Shown here: in pieces, positions 47,195 through 56,701 of the stretch
Numbering within the stretch: the first letter of the stretch is position 1
How the letters are laid out: the number at the start of each line of letters is the position of its first letter
Origin: an uncultured Clostridia bacterium
GTDB taxonomy: Bacteria; Bacillota; Clostridia; Oscillospirales; SIG627
Assembly (NCBI GenBank): GCA_947589595.1
Contig: CANQBV010000003.1
Location: forward strand, 62,001-126,000
DNA: 64,000 nucleotides
Direction of reading: 5' to 3'
Program-made: the position numbers and the translations under genes
Notes under the pieces: generated by a model
The model's input: the letters and a program-made list of their open reading frames with translations, nothing else
What the model was told of the DNA's origin: nothing
Database searches by the model: none

Positions 47195-48301
47195 TCAGTA
47201 ACAAATTTTGTAGCTGCGGGAAATCACTTCTCCGGCTTCGGAACGCAGCACGGCAAACAAAATGTTATCATACGCAAAGGTAAGTTCCTGAATTTCCCAG
47301 CCCGCTTCCTTTTCCGAAAAGGAATGATAGCGTTTTTCGCTCAAAACCACCACGTCCTTGCCTCCATCCTGTTTTTCTGCTTCGGCAATGGCGTAATTTC
47401 CCTGCGGGGACACGGAAACAAGCGTTGCCGAGCGGTACTCCGACTTTGGCAGCGTGGCGGAATAGGCGGTTCCCAAAAGACAATTCGTCCAGCCCAGATG
47501 CAGCTCTTTTTCATCCCGAGCCTCTTTTTCCGTGGGAAGACGCTCCAAATACACGCGGCTGAGAAGCGCGCCGTATTCCGCGTCTGCCAGCGGCGCTTCG
47601 ACCACTCCGAGAGTATTACAGTCCATTGCCAGGAAGACGCGCCTTCCCTCCCGCTCGGCGGAGAAAAAAGCGCTGCGTTCATTGACAAACGCGTGAAAGC
47701 GAATCTCGGTTCCGTATTCGTTCAGATCCACGGTTTCCACGCGCTCCACTTTCATGCTTTCCGCGTCCGAATCGGAAACAAAAATCGTCGCCACACCGTC
47801 CCGCAGGCCAAGCGCAAAAATCCCGTTCGATGAAAAGGCCAGCACGTCCTCTCCGACCGGATCCACGCCCTCCACGGAATCGGCAAACATCGGGTAGGCT
47901 TTTTTCCTTTCGGTATCAATGCGGATCTTTTCACCGCCGTTCAAATAGATCAGTCTCTCTTCCGAGGAAACGGGCCAAAAGCCCTCGTAAGCCGGATCCG
48001 GCGAAATCACGATCCCGTCTACCACAAAATAAGGGAAAATCCCCTCATAGCCGTATTCGGCAAGATCAACTTCACCCTTCTTCAACTCCTCGTACGTGCT
48101 ACTCAGAGGACGGTAATACAGTGCCCGCTGTCCGTCTTTTTCCAGAAAAATCAGTCCGTTGTAAGAAAACGCTCCTTCCGTTTCATAAAACAAGTGAAAA
48201 TCCCGCCCGGAAAAAATGGAAATTCCCAACCAGACGGCGCCGGCAATGAGAACCAGCGTCAGCGAAAGGATCACCGTGGCAATAATTTGATTTTTTTTCA
48301 T
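47195..48301 (-). CDS. Uncharacterised membrane-anchored protein
   Basis: ORF; N-terminal TM IIATVILSLTLVLIAGAVWLGI. Confidence 0.6.
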   Translation of the reverse strand: MKKNQIIATVILSLTLVLIAGAVWLGISIFSGRDFHLFYETEGAFSYNGLIFLEKDGQRALYYRPLSSTYEELKKGEVDLAEYGYEGIFPYFVVDGIVISPDPAYEGFWPVSSEERLIYLNGGEKIRIDTERKKAYPMFADSVEGVDPVGEDVLAFSSNGIFALGLRDGVATIFVSDSDAESMKVERVETVDLNEYGTEIRFHAFVNERSAFFSAEREGRRVFLAMDCNTLGVVEAPLADAEYGALLSRVYLERLPTEKEARDEKELHLGWTNCLLGTAYSATLPKSEYRSATLVSVSPQGNYAIAEAEKQDGGKDVVVLSEKRYHSFSEKEAGWEIQELTFAYDNILFAVLRSEAGEVISRSYKICY

Positions 48302-48422
48302 ATTCGTCTCCTTTCCTGTGGAGAAAATCGGAAATGGAATTGTATTTTTTGCGCCCTTGTGCTACAATGGGTGTTGTACTGACAAACATCGGCAGCGCTC
48401 ACGCCTGCCTCGAGGTGAAAGC

Positions 48423-48851
48423 ATGAAACTTCTTTTCGTTTGTACCGGCAATACCTGCCGCAGCCCCATGGCCGAAGCGCTTGCCCGCAAAATCGCCGCC
48501 GACGAGGGGAAAAACTGGCTTTGCTCTTCCGCCGGTCTTTTTGCTGCCGAGGGCGCGCCGATTGCCGAAAACGCCCGGCTTTGCCTGGAACAAAATTACA
48601 AAATTCCGGCGTTTTCCCATGCGGCACACCAAATTAGCCGTCGGGATTTTGAAGAAGCGGATTTTGTGATCGGCATGACAAAAGATCATCAAACCTACCT
48701 GGAACAGCTTTTCGGAAAGAGTGAAAAGCTTCTGGCGCTCCCCCTGCCGGTGGGCGACCCGTACGGCGGCGGCCCGGAAGCCTATGCCGCGGCCGCCGAA
48801 ACCATTTTTCAAGGGCTCCGGTTGCTGCAGGAACAGGGCGTTCTCTCATGA
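48423..48851 (+). CDS. Low-molecular-weight protein phosphatase (Tyr/Arg)
   Basis: LLFVCTGNTCRSPMAEALA; VGDPYGGGPEAYAAAAETIF. Confidence 0.92.
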   Translation: MKLLFVCTGNTCRSPMAEALARKIAADEGKNWLCSSAGLFAAEGAPIAENARLCLEQNYKIPAFSHAAHQISRRDFEEADFVIGMTKDHQTYLEQLFGKSEKLLALPLPVGDPYGGGPEAYAAAAETIFQGLRLLQEQGVLS

Positions 48852-49288
48852 ATCCCGTTCGGTTTTTGCAAAAAGAGGATCTTCCGGTCATTGCCCGGCT
48901 GGAAAGGGCATGCTTTTCCCGCCCCTGGAGCGAAACGGCTCTTTTTTCTCTCTGCACCGAGGAAAATCAATTCGGGCTTGTCTGGGAAAACGACGGGCAG
49001 CCCGCCGCGTATCTTGGCGCCGTGTTCACCGGCGAAGAAGCGGAAATCGCCAATCTTGCCGTTTTTCCCGACTTCCGGCGAAAAGGCGCGGCGACCGCGC
49101 TTTTAAAAGCGCTTTTCGGCGTGCTGCAGGAAAAAGGAATCAAAGCCGTGTTTTTGGAGGTGCGCGTTTCCAACGCCGCCGCCATCCGGCTCTATGAAAA
49201 ATGCGGCTTTCACCGCATCGGCACACGCAAAAGCTTCTACTCCCTTCCCCGGGAAGACGCACTGCTTTTTCGAAAGGACCTTCCATGA
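48848..49288 (+). CDS. rimI: Ribosomal protein S18-alanine N-acetyltransferase (GNAT)
   Basis: RACFSRPWSETAL; FRRKGAATALLKALF; FLEVRVSNAAAIRLYEKCGFHRIGTRKSFY. Confidence 0.9.
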   Translation: MNPVRFLQKEDLPVIARLERACFSRPWSETALFSLCTEENQFGLVWENDGQPAAYLGAVFTGEEAEIANLAVFPDFRRKGAATALLKALFGVLQEKGIKAVFLEVRVSNAAAIRLYEKCGFHRIGTRKSFYSLPREDALLFRKDLP

Positions 49289-50355
49289 AAATCCTATCCT
49301 TTGAAACCTCCTGCGATGAAACCGCCGCCGCGGTGGTGGAAGACGGCAGAAAAATTCTTTCTAACGTTGTGCTCTCGCAAATCGAAACCCATCGGCGTTT
49401 CGGCGGCGTGGTGCCGGAAATTGCCAGTCGCGCCCATACCGAAGCGATCTGCACCGTGTATCACGAAGCGCTGAAAGAAGCGGCGCTCAGCATTGAAAAA
49501 ATCGACGCCGTTGCCGTGACTTCCGCGCCGGGGCTGATCGGCGCGCTTCTGGTGGGCGTCAATTTTGCCAAATCTCTTGCTTTTGCTACACAAAAGCCTT
49601 TGATCCCCGTCAACCATATCGAGGGTCATATTGCCGCCGCCTATCCGGCCTTTCCGGAACTGGAGCCGCCGTTCTGCGCTCTGGTGCTTTCCGGCGGGCA
49701 CACCTCCGTTATCGGGGTGGATACCTATACTTCCTTTTCGCTCATCGGCTGCACGCGCGACGACGCCGCCGGCGAAGCCTTCGACAAAACCGCCCGTATT
49801 TTGGGGATCCCCTATCCCGGCGGCAAACAAATGGACGAACTGGCTTGCCGCGGCGACCCGAAGGCCATTCCCTTTCCCAGCGCGGCGATCCGCGATTCGC
49901 AGTATGACTTTTCTTTTTCCGGGCTGAAAACCGCGGTCATCAATTTTGCCCACAAAGCCGAACAGCGCGGCGATTGCCTTCCCAAGGAAGATCTCGCTGC
50001 CTCCTTTACGCACGCGGTCTGTACGGGGCTGGAAAGCCGACTGGAGCATGTTTTTCAGGACTATCCGTACCGGAAACTGGTGCTGGCAGGCGGCGTTGCC
50101 GCCAATTCCCACATCCGTGCCGCTCTGCAGGATTTCTGCCGTCGGCAAAGGATCTCCCTGTTCCTGCCGCCGCTTTCGCTCTGCGGCGACAACGGCGCCA
50201 TGATCGGCGCGCAGGGGTATTATAATTTCACCGCCGGGATCACCGCCGATGCGTCTTTAAACGCTTCCGCCGTGTCTTTTTTCAGCTTCAAAGCGCCGAA
50301 AAATAAAAAAAGTTTTTCTCCTTCTGCTGGGGAAAACCCGGTGAAAAATGGGTAA
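49285..50355 (+). CDS. tsaD: tRNA N6-adenosine threonylcarbamoyltransferase
   Basis: ILSFETSCDETAAAVVEDG; VNHIEGHIAAAYP; LVLAGGVAANSHIRAAL. Confidence 0.96.
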   Translation: MKILSFETSCDETAAAVVEDGRKILSNVVLSQIETHRRFGGVVPEIASRAHTEAICTVYHEALKEAALSIEKIDAVAVTSAPGLIGALLVGVNFAKSLAFATQKPLIPVNHIEGHIAAAYPAFPELEPPFCALVLSGGHTSVIGVDTYTSFSLIGCTRDDAAGEAFDKTARILGIPYPGGKQMDELACRGDPKAIPFPSAAIRDSQYDFSFSGLKTAVINFAHKAEQRGDCLPKEDLAASFTHAVCTGLESRLEHVFQDYPYRKLVLAGGVAANSHIRAALQDFCRRQRISLFLPPLSLCGDNGAMIGAQGYYNFTAGITADASLNASAVSFFSFKAPKNKKSFSPSAGENPVKNG

Positions 50356-50432
50356 AACCCCGTAATTTCAAGGGTTTTTCCGGCTCTTCCCTGGGGAAAA
50401 CTCCCGAAAAATTGGTAAAAAATGCAAATTTA
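50327..50432. repeat. Imperfect tandem duplication (period 64 bp) at the tsaD 3' end
   Basis: CTGGGGAAAACCCGGTGAAAAATGGGTAAAAC...AATTT and CTGGGGAAAACTCCCGAAAAATTGGTAAAA...AATTT. Confidence 0.75.
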
Positions 50433-51137
50433 CCTGTTTTCACCGGAATCCGGCAGGGTGCCCGTCCCGCGCAAAAAGCGGATCGCCCGCTCCACGGAAT
50501 CGCGCGCGTTTCCCCAGGGTTCTTCGGTATAGCGGTAATCAAATTTTTTGCAGAACCAAGAAACGTCGTCTTTCAGTTCTGACAACGCCTTCATTTCCAA
50601 ATTCTGCGCCGCGTCCAGAAAATCACCCAGCTTCTTTTTGGAAATATAGAGCTTGGCGGTTTTCAGCATTCGGGTATAGCAGGGCAGACAAAAATACGGC
50701 TGTGCCTCGAATTTTTTGCGGAACTCGGCGTCCATTTCCCACAGAAGGCACGCGGTTTCAAACATTTTGCTCAGGTGAAATTCCACTTTCTCGCAAAGAT
50801 AGCAGGTACTGGAAAAGGAGTGGCATTTTTCCGCCACCATGGCGCTCTTTTCCTTGAGTGCAAGCTTCGGCGTTTGGCATTCCTTGCGGATCTGATCGAG
50901 ATGGCTCTCCAGCATCAGCGCCAGCGGCAGCCGTTTCTGCGCGGCAAACAGCGCTGCAAAATGCGGACCGCAAAAGCCTTTTTCGTTGGTTTTGATGCGG
51001 ATATCCGGCTCCATCATGGAAGCGCCGAGAATCAGTTCGATCTCATTGTTTTCTAATTTTTCTTTCATGCGGCAAAAAGGACAGCCGCACTTTTCATCAA
51101 ACGCTTCGTTTACGGGAATGGTATAAATCTTTTCCAT
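50430..51137 (-). CDS. DUF6062-like Cys-rich protein
   Basis: CGCPFCRMKEKLENNEIELILGASMMEPDIRIKTNEKGFCGPHF; CYLCEKVEFHLS; CLPCYTRML. Confidence 0.7.
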   Translation of the reverse strand: MEKIYTIPVNEAFDEKCGCPFCRMKEKLENNEIELILGASMMEPDIRIKTNEKGFCGPHFAALFAAQKRLPLALMLESHLDQIRKECQTPKLALKEKSAMVAEKCHSFSSTCYLCEKVEFHLSKMFETACLLWEMDAEFRKKFEAQPYFCLPCYTRMLKTAKLYISKKKLGDFLDAAQNLEMKALSELKDDVSWFCKKFDYRYTEEPWGNARDSVERAIRFLRGTGTLPDSGENR

Positions 51138-51254
51138 GCAAAGCTCCGTTTTTCAATACTCGGGTTTTGTAAATTCCTGTGCATTTCATTGTAGCACAAG
51201 CCGGGTACTTTTTCAAGGGCGCACAGGAGAATCTTTTGCCCGCAAGGAGAAACT

Positions 51255-51986
51255 ATGTCAAAAGAACTGCAAGCCATCGACGATCGCCACAGCATCTATC
51301 AGTTTTCCGAAGGGTTTTCTTTCGGCACGGACGCGGTGCTGCTCGCAGGCTTTATCCGCTGCAAAAAAGGGCAGGTCGGCGTGGAATTCGGCACCGGCAC
51401 CGGGATCATTCCGCTGCTGCTTTCGTTACACAAGGAATTCGGCCATCTCTATGCGCTGGAAATTCAGAAGGAATACGCCGATCTTGCGCGGGAAAACCTG
51501 CGGCGCAACGGCTTTTCGGAAAAAGTCACCGTGCTGGAGGGCGACCTGCGCGAACGCTTGCCCCTGCCGGAAAAAATCGATTTCGTCTTCAGCAATCCCC
51601 CCTATATGAAGGCCGATTCCGGATACCTGAATGAGAACGAAAAAAAGCGCGTCGCCCGGCACGAAATGTTCGGAGATATCGGCGAGATCTGCCTTGCCGC
51701 TTCCCGGCTTTTGCAGGATAAAGGCGAATTCTTCTGCGTCTACCGCACCGAACGCCTGTGCGATCTGTTCTGTGCCATGCGCGCCGCAGGGCTCGAACCG
51801 AAATGCCTTGTCCCCGTGATCCCCAAAATCGGCAAAGCCGCCGCCCTGGCATTGGTGCGCGGCGTAAAAGGCGCCAAAAGCGGCATGAGGGTACGCGAAG
51901 CCTTTGTTTTGCAAGACGATTCCGGCGAAAAATCCCCGGAAAATCAGCGATTATATGAAGAAGGTTTTCTCCGCTATGAGAACTAA
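51255..51986 (+). CDS. tRNA1(Val) (adenine-N6)-methyltransferase-like
   Basis: FSFGTDAVLLAGF; VEFGTGTGIIPLLLS; DFVFSNPPYMK (NPPY). Confidence 0.88.
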   Translation: MSKELQAIDDRHSIYQFSEGFSFGTDAVLLAGFIRCKKGQVGVEFGTGTGIIPLLLSLHKEFGHLYALEIQKEYADLARENLRRNGFSEKVTVLEGDLRERLPLPEKIDFVFSNPPYMKADSGYLNENEKKRVARHEMFGDIGEICLAASRLLQDKGEFFCVYRTERLCDLFCAMRAAGLEPKCLVPVIPKIGKAAALALVRGVKGAKSGMRVREAFVLQDDSGEKSPENQRLYEEGFLRYEN

Positions 51987-52572
51987 ACGGCTTTGGGCGG
52001 CGCTTCTCTTTTTTTCTCTGCTGCTTTCCGGCTGCACTCCCGGGAACGAAAGGCTTACGCCCAATGATTTTCTTTCGATTTTGCAAAACGACGACCGTTT
52101 CCCTCTCGCCGTGCAGGAGCTGGAAAACAGCGGGCAGGATCGCTTTTACGTCGCCCTGGAGGAAAAAGAAAGCGCCGACTCCGAAAAAGAAAAAAGCACC
52201 GGGACACAAGAAAAGAAGGAACTCATTTTGGTTACCTACGTCTCCAAAAGCTCCAACCACGAGGAAATGGAAAGCGAGCTTCTTTTTTCCCTTTTGCAGG
52301 ACTATGGCTTCCGGCTGATCTATTTCCAAACCGCGCGCGACGGCAGGCGGTGCATCCTTTTCAGCCTGGAAGAAGAAAGCGAAAGCTTTGTACAGGGGAT
52401 CTACTATTCTTTTGACGCCCAGCCCTGCGCCTGGTGGGGACGGCAGGCGGAGCTGAAAAAGAAAGACGACCGCTATTTGCAGCTCAGCGAAAACGGCAAC
52501 GCATGGTATTACACCCTTCCCCTGAAAGACGGCTTTTATTATTTTGAAAAGCAGGGCAGTCTCGTCGCCTGA
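51976..52572 (+). CDS. Uncharacterised lipoprotein
   Basis: Signal peptide with lipobox LLLSGCTPG; overlaps upstream gene. Confidence 0.7.
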   Translation: MRTKRLWAALLFFSLLLSGCTPGNERLTPNDFLSILQNDDRFPLAVQELENSGQDRFYVALEEKESADSEKEKSTGTQEKKELILVTYVSKSSNHEEMESELLFSLLQDYGFRLIYFQTARDGRRCILFSLEEESESFVQGIYYSFDAQPCAWWGRQAELKKKDDRYLQLSENGNAWYYTLPLKDGFYYFEKQGSLVA

Positions 52573-52679
52573 AACGAAAGCCGAAAATCTGTCGTTTTGT
52601 TTACAAAATATTCACAAGTATAAACAAAATCTGTGGTACGATAAGGTTGTAACGATTTATTTTAAAGAGAGGTGCCCAA

Positions 52680-52820
52680 ATGAAAGAATATACCCCTCCG
52701 GATATTGAATTTTATAAATTTCATACAGACGCCGTACTCACATACAGCAACCCCAATGAAGGCGGCTTTATCCCACGCTACCCGCTCGTGTCGGGAGAAC
52801 AGAAAAAAGTCTTTGATTAG
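52680..52820 (+). CDS. Untracked 46-aa small protein
   Basis: ATG preceded by AGAGAGGTGCCCAA; MKEYTPPDIEFYKFHTDAVLTYSNPNEGGFIPRYPLVSGEQKKVFD; own terminator directly after. Confidence 0.75.
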   Translation: MKEYTPPDIEFYKFHTDAVLTYSNPNEGGFIPRYPLVSGEQKKVFD

Positions 52821-52827
52821 GCCATAC

Positions 52828-52865
52828 AATCGGTTGAAAAGAAATCTTTTCGACCGATTTTTTTA
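52828..52865 (+). terminator. Terminator of the 46-aa ORF
   Basis: AATCGGTTGAAAAG-AAAT-CTTTTCGACCGATTTTTTT. Confidence 0.88.
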
Positions 52866-52882
52866 AGAAAGAGCAATATTCG

Positions 52883-52911
52883 TTGACATCCCTTTCCAAA
52901 AAAATTATAAT
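52883..52911 (+). promoter_or_regulatory. Perfect-consensus SigA promoter of capA-like gene
   Basis: TTGACA, 17 nt, TATAAT. Confidence 0.82.
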
Positions 52912-52961
52912 ACTCTTGAAATCAGTACGTATTCTCGATTTTTTGCAAAAAGGAGATTTTT

Positions 52962-54335
52962 ATGGATCCTTATCTCTATAACCGTACCCCGAGAAAGAAA
53001 AAGAAAAAGAAGAAAAACTTTTCTCCGTATTGGCTGGTGCCGGTTTTCCTGGTCGTCATGCTGGTGCTTGCCGTGTGGGCGTCGTTTTCCGGCAAGACCG
53101 CGGTCACAACCGAACCGCCCGCCACAGACCCGGCTGTCACCGGTACGGAAGAAGCCCCCGTCAGCGAAGAGATTCCCGAGGTTACCGAGCCGCACCCCGT
53201 TGCTACCGCTTCGGTCGGCGTCACCGGCGACATTTTGATCCACGATCCCATTATCAATAACAACCGCACCGCCGACGGAAATTACGATTTCAACAACATT
53301 TACGCCGATATCAAACCGTATTTTGAAAAATACGATTTCATGATCGCAAACTTAGAGGTCACCCTTGGCGGGGCGGAAGCGGGCGTCTATTCCGGCTATC
53401 CCAGGTTCAACTGCCCGGACAGCATGATCGACGCGCTGAAAAATGCCGGGGTGGATTTACTCCTCACCGCCAATAACCACAGCTACGACACCGGCTACAA
53501 CGGCATGCTGCGCACCGTGCAGGTATTAAAAGAAAAGAACATGTCCTATATCGGCACGCGCGAAACCGAAAACGAAAGCTTTATTACCGTGCAGGATATC
53601 AACGGAATCAAAATCGGCATGTCCTGCTACACCTACGAAACCGAAACCAGTAACCCGAACCGCAAAGCGCTGAACGGAAATCTGTTGAGCGAAGCCGCCG
53701 GGCCGCTGATCCAGTCCTTCAGCTATCAAAGGCTGGACGCTTTCTACGCACAGGTGCAGCGGGATTTGGACACGATGAAAGCGCAGGGCGCGGAATTTAC
53801 CATGTTCTACCTGCACTGGGGCAATGAATACCAGTTCGTGCCGACCTCCTACCAAAAGCAAATCGCTCAAAAATTGTGCGACATGGGCGTAGACATTATC
53901 GTAGGCGGCCACCCGCACGTCATTCAGCCCTACGAAACGCTGCAAAGTAAAACCGGCCACCAGACGCTTTGCCTGTATTCCACCGGCAACGCCATTTCCA
54001 ATCAGCGCCAGGAAATCATGGACAGCGAACCCACCGGTCACACGGAGGATGGCATTATTTTCGGCGTCACCTTTGAAAAATGGAGCGACGGTACGGTGCG
54101 CATTGCCGATCTGGATTTTCTTCCTACTTGGGTAGAACGCAAATACGTCGGCGGCAAGCTCGCCTACCGCATCATACCTTTGGATATCAGCGATCCCGAT
54201 TGGTCGCACTATAATCTGGAAACGCTTGCCCGCGCGCAGCGTTCCTACAACCGCACGCTCGCGCTGGTGGGCGAAGGGCTCAACGCCTACCGGGCTCAGC
54301 TCGGCCTGGATCCGGTTCCCTTAACCGTTTCATAA
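52962..54335 (+). CDS. CapA-family metallophosphoesterase-like protein
   Basis: VGVTGDILIHDPII; MIANLEVTLGG; LLTANNHSYDTGYNG; VDIIVGGHPHVIQPYE. Confidence 0.9.
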   Translation: MDPYLYNRTPRKKKKKKKNFSPYWLVPVFLVVMLVLAVWASFSGKTAVTTEPPATDPAVTGTEEAPVSEEIPEVTEPHPVATASVGVTGDILIHDPIINNNRTADGNYDFNNIYADIKPYFEKYDFMIANLEVTLGGAEAGVYSGYPRFNCPDSMIDALKNAGVDLLLTANNHSYDTGYNGMLRTVQVLKEKNMSYIGTRETENESFITVQDINGIKIGMSCYTYETETSNPNRKALNGNLLSEAAGPLIQSFSYQRLDAFYAQVQRDLDTMKAQGAEFTMFYLHWGNEYQFVPTSYQKQIAQKLCDMGVDIIVGGHPHVIQPYETLQSKTGHQTLCLYSTGNAISNQRQEIMDSEPTGHTEDGIIFGVTFEKWSDGTVRIADLDFLPTWVERKYVGGKLAYRIIPLDISDPDWSHYNLETLARAQRSYNRTLALVGEGLNAYRAQLGLDPVPLTVS

Positions 54336-54336
54336 C

Positions 54337-54371
54337 AAAAAAAGCAGATGCGATGCATCTGCTTTTTTTGC
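54337..54371 (+). terminator. Rho-independent terminator
   Basis: AAAAAAAGCAGATGCGATGCATCTGCTTTTTTT. Confidence 0.88.
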
Positions 54372-54471
54372 TATCGATCGGAAAATCAATTTCTTTTGCC
54401 AAAAAGAAGCGGTTGAATCCGGCAGGAAAATATGGTAGAATGAAAAAAACAAATTCAAAGAGGACCCCTCC

Positions 54472-55227
54472 ATGGCAAAAACCAAAGCTTCCTTTCCTGT
54501 CCTTTCGGAATATTCCATCCCTGCTCCCATCCAAAAGCGCTTACGCTTTGCCTTTGTTTCCGATCTGCACGATTGCGACAACGCCCCGATTCTCGAAAAA
54601 ATTGCCGCGCAAAAAATTGACGCCATTCTGATCGGCGGGGATTTTGTGCACAACACCCAGCGCTTTCAGCGCGGGATCGATTTTTTGCACCTTGCCGCCA
54701 AAACCGCTACCACCTTCTGTGCCATCGGCAACCACGAAAAAAAATGTCGGCGCGATTTGTATCCCCTGATCCGGGAAAGCGGCGTGGTTCTTTTGGATAA
54801 TGCCGCCGTCCCCTTTCAGGGCATTCAGATCGGCGGGCTGACAACCGGCTTTTTAAAAGGGCAAAAGCAAAGCAAGCTCCAAAAAACGCCGCCGCCCAAA
54901 CTTTCGTTTTTAGAAGAATTCAGCCGTCTTGAGGGCTTTAAGCTGCTTTTGTGCCACCACCCGGAATATTACAAACGGTACGTCCGTCCCCTTCCCATTG
55001 ACCTTACCCTTTCCGGCCACGCCCACGGCGGCCAGTGGCGCTTTTTCGGGCGCGGCGTTTTCGCCCCCGGTCAGGGTATTTTTCCCAAATACACCTCCGG
55101 GCTGTATGAAAACCGGCTCTTGGTCGGGCGCGGCCTCGGAGACGGGCATTCCGTTCCCCGCATTTTCAATGCGCCGGAGATCATTCTTCTGCACCTTGTC
55201 CCCCAAATGAAAGAGCAGTTCCGCTGA
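54472..55227 (+). CDS. Metallophosphoesterase
   Basis: RFAFVSDLHDCDN; AILIGGDFVHNTQRF; FCAIGNHEKK; LTLSGHAHGGQWRFFGRGVFAP. Confidence 0.92.
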   Translation: MAKTKASFPVLSEYSIPAPIQKRLRFAFVSDLHDCDNAPILEKIAAQKIDAILIGGDFVHNTQRFQRGIDFLHLAAKTATTFCAIGNHEKKCRRDLYPLIRESGVVLLDNAAVPFQGIQIGGLTTGFLKGQKQSKLQKTPPPKLSFLEEFSRLEGFKLLLCHHPEYYKRYVRPLPIDLTLSGHAHGGQWRFFGRGVFAPGQGIFPKYTSGLYENRLLVGRGLGDGHSVPRIFNAPEIILLHLVPQMKEQFR

Positions 55228-55727
55228 TGCAGCCGGGAAAAACGGATATGGCAAAGGTATTTCTGATCTGCGGGAAGCTGTGCAGCGGCAAAAGCACCTA
55301 CGCAAAAACGCTTTGCCTGCAAAAGAAAGCGGTGCTGCTCTCGGTCGACGAAATCATGCTGGCGCTTTTCGGCCAGGACGCCGGAGACAGACACGATGAA
55401 TTTGCGCAGAAAACGCAAAGGCTGCTGCTTCAGAAATCCGTTCAGCTCGTGGAAAGCGGCGTCAGCGTCGTCCTCGACTGGGGCTTCTGGCAGAAAGAAA
55501 AAAGAAGCCTTACGAAAGCATTTTATACCGAGCGAAGAATCCCCTGCGAATTCCACTATCTCGACGTCGACGAAAAGACCCGGAAAGCGCGTCTGGAAAA
55601 ACGAAACCGCGCCGTACAGGCAAATGCGCTCCGCGCTTATTATGTAGACGAAGGTCTTGCCGCTAAATGCGAACGGCTTTTTGAGCCGCCCTGCCCGGAA
55701 GAAATCGACGTGTGGGTGAAGCAGTAA
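55227..55727 (+). CDS. P-loop kinase (zeta-toxin/T4 polynucleotide-kinase-like fold)
   Basis: VFLICGKLCSGKSTYAKTL Walker A; DWGFWQKEKR; start codon overlaps previous stop (TGATG), alternative start 55248. Confidence 0.75.
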   Translation: MQPGKTDMAKVFLICGKLCSGKSTYAKTLCLQKKAVLLSVDEIMLALFGQDAGDRHDEFAQKTQRLLLQKSVQLVESGVSVVLDWGFWQKEKRSLTKAFYTERRIPCEFHYLDVDEKTRKARLEKRNRAVQANALRAYYVDEGLAAKCERLFEPPCPEEIDVWVKQ

Positions 55728-55806
55728 GGCATGCCGCTTTTCAAAATTTGGCAGAGAACAAAAAAACAAACAGGAAAAAACGACTGTCGTTACAAGGAGC
55801 TTCCCC

Positions 55807-56646
55807 ATGAAAAAAGAACTGGAGCCCTATCAGATCATAGAGCGCAGCATATTGAAGGATTTCCGCAAAACGCTGTGGAACCCTTTTGTCGGCGCGGTCA
55901 AGCAGTATGAATTGATTCAGCCGCAGGATAAAATCGCCGTCTGCATTTCCGGCGGTAAGGATTCCATGCTGCTGGCAAAGCTGATGCAGCTCCTGCAGCG
56001 TTTCAGCGAGGTGCCGTTTGAAGTGCTTTTTCTCGTGATGGATCCGGGCTACAACGCGCCGAACCGGCAGAAGATCGAAAACAACGCCGCGCTTCTGCAT
56101 ATTCCGATCACGGTTTTTGAAACGAATATTTTTTCCGTGGCCAACCGCACCGAGCACTCTCCCTGCTATTTGTGCGCCAAAATGCGCCGCGGACATCTTT
56201 ACAGCAAGGCCAAAGAGCTGGGCTGCAACAAGATTGCGCTGGGACACCATTTCAACGACGTCATCGAAACCACCGTTATGGGAATGTTCTTCGGTTCTCA
56301 GCTGCAGGCGATGCTCCCAAAGCTGCACAGTCGGAACTTTGCCGGCATGGAGCTCATCCGCCCGCTTTACCGCGTACACGAAGACGATATTCTGGCGTGG
56401 AAACGGCAAAACGGCCTGGAATTTCTCCAATGCGCCTGCCTCTTTACTGAAAGCAGCGTTTTGCACGACGGCGTTTCCAAACGGCAGGAGATCAAAACCC
56501 TGCTGCACGAATTAAAAAAGGAAAACCCCCGCATCGAAAAAAGTATTTTCAACAGCCTCCATTCCCTCTGCCTCGATACCTTCCCCGGCTATAAAACCGG
56601 AGGCGAAGCCCACTCGTTTTTAGAAAACTACGACGCCGATTTTTAG
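55807..56646 (+). CDS. TtcA-like tRNA 2-thiolation PP-loop ATPase
   Basis: VCISGGKDSMLLAKL PP-loop; CYLCAKMRRGHLYSKAKELGCNKIALGHHFNDVIETT. Confidence 0.88.
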   Translation: MKKELEPYQIIERSILKDFRKTLWNPFVGAVKQYELIQPQDKIAVCISGGKDSMLLAKLMQLLQRFSEVPFEVLFLVMDPGYNAPNRQKIENNAALLHIPITVFETNIFSVANRTEHSPCYLCAKMRRGHLYSKAKELGCNKIALGHHFNDVIETTVMGMFFGSQLQAMLPKLHSRNFAGMELIRPLYRVHEDDILAWKRQNGLEFLQCACLFTESSVLHDGVSKRQEIKTLLHELKKENPRIEKSIFNSLHSLCLDTFPGYKTGGEAHSFLENYDADF

Positions 56647-56653
56647 CCCTATA

Positions 56654-56691
56654 AAAGGGCCGCGAAAACAAAAGTTTTCGCGGCTCTTTTG
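56654..56691. terminator. Convergent terminator
   Basis: AAGGGCCGCGAAAAC-AAAA-GTTTTCGCGGCTCTTTT. Confidence 0.85.
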
Positions 56692-56701
56692 GGTTCCGGG
56701 G

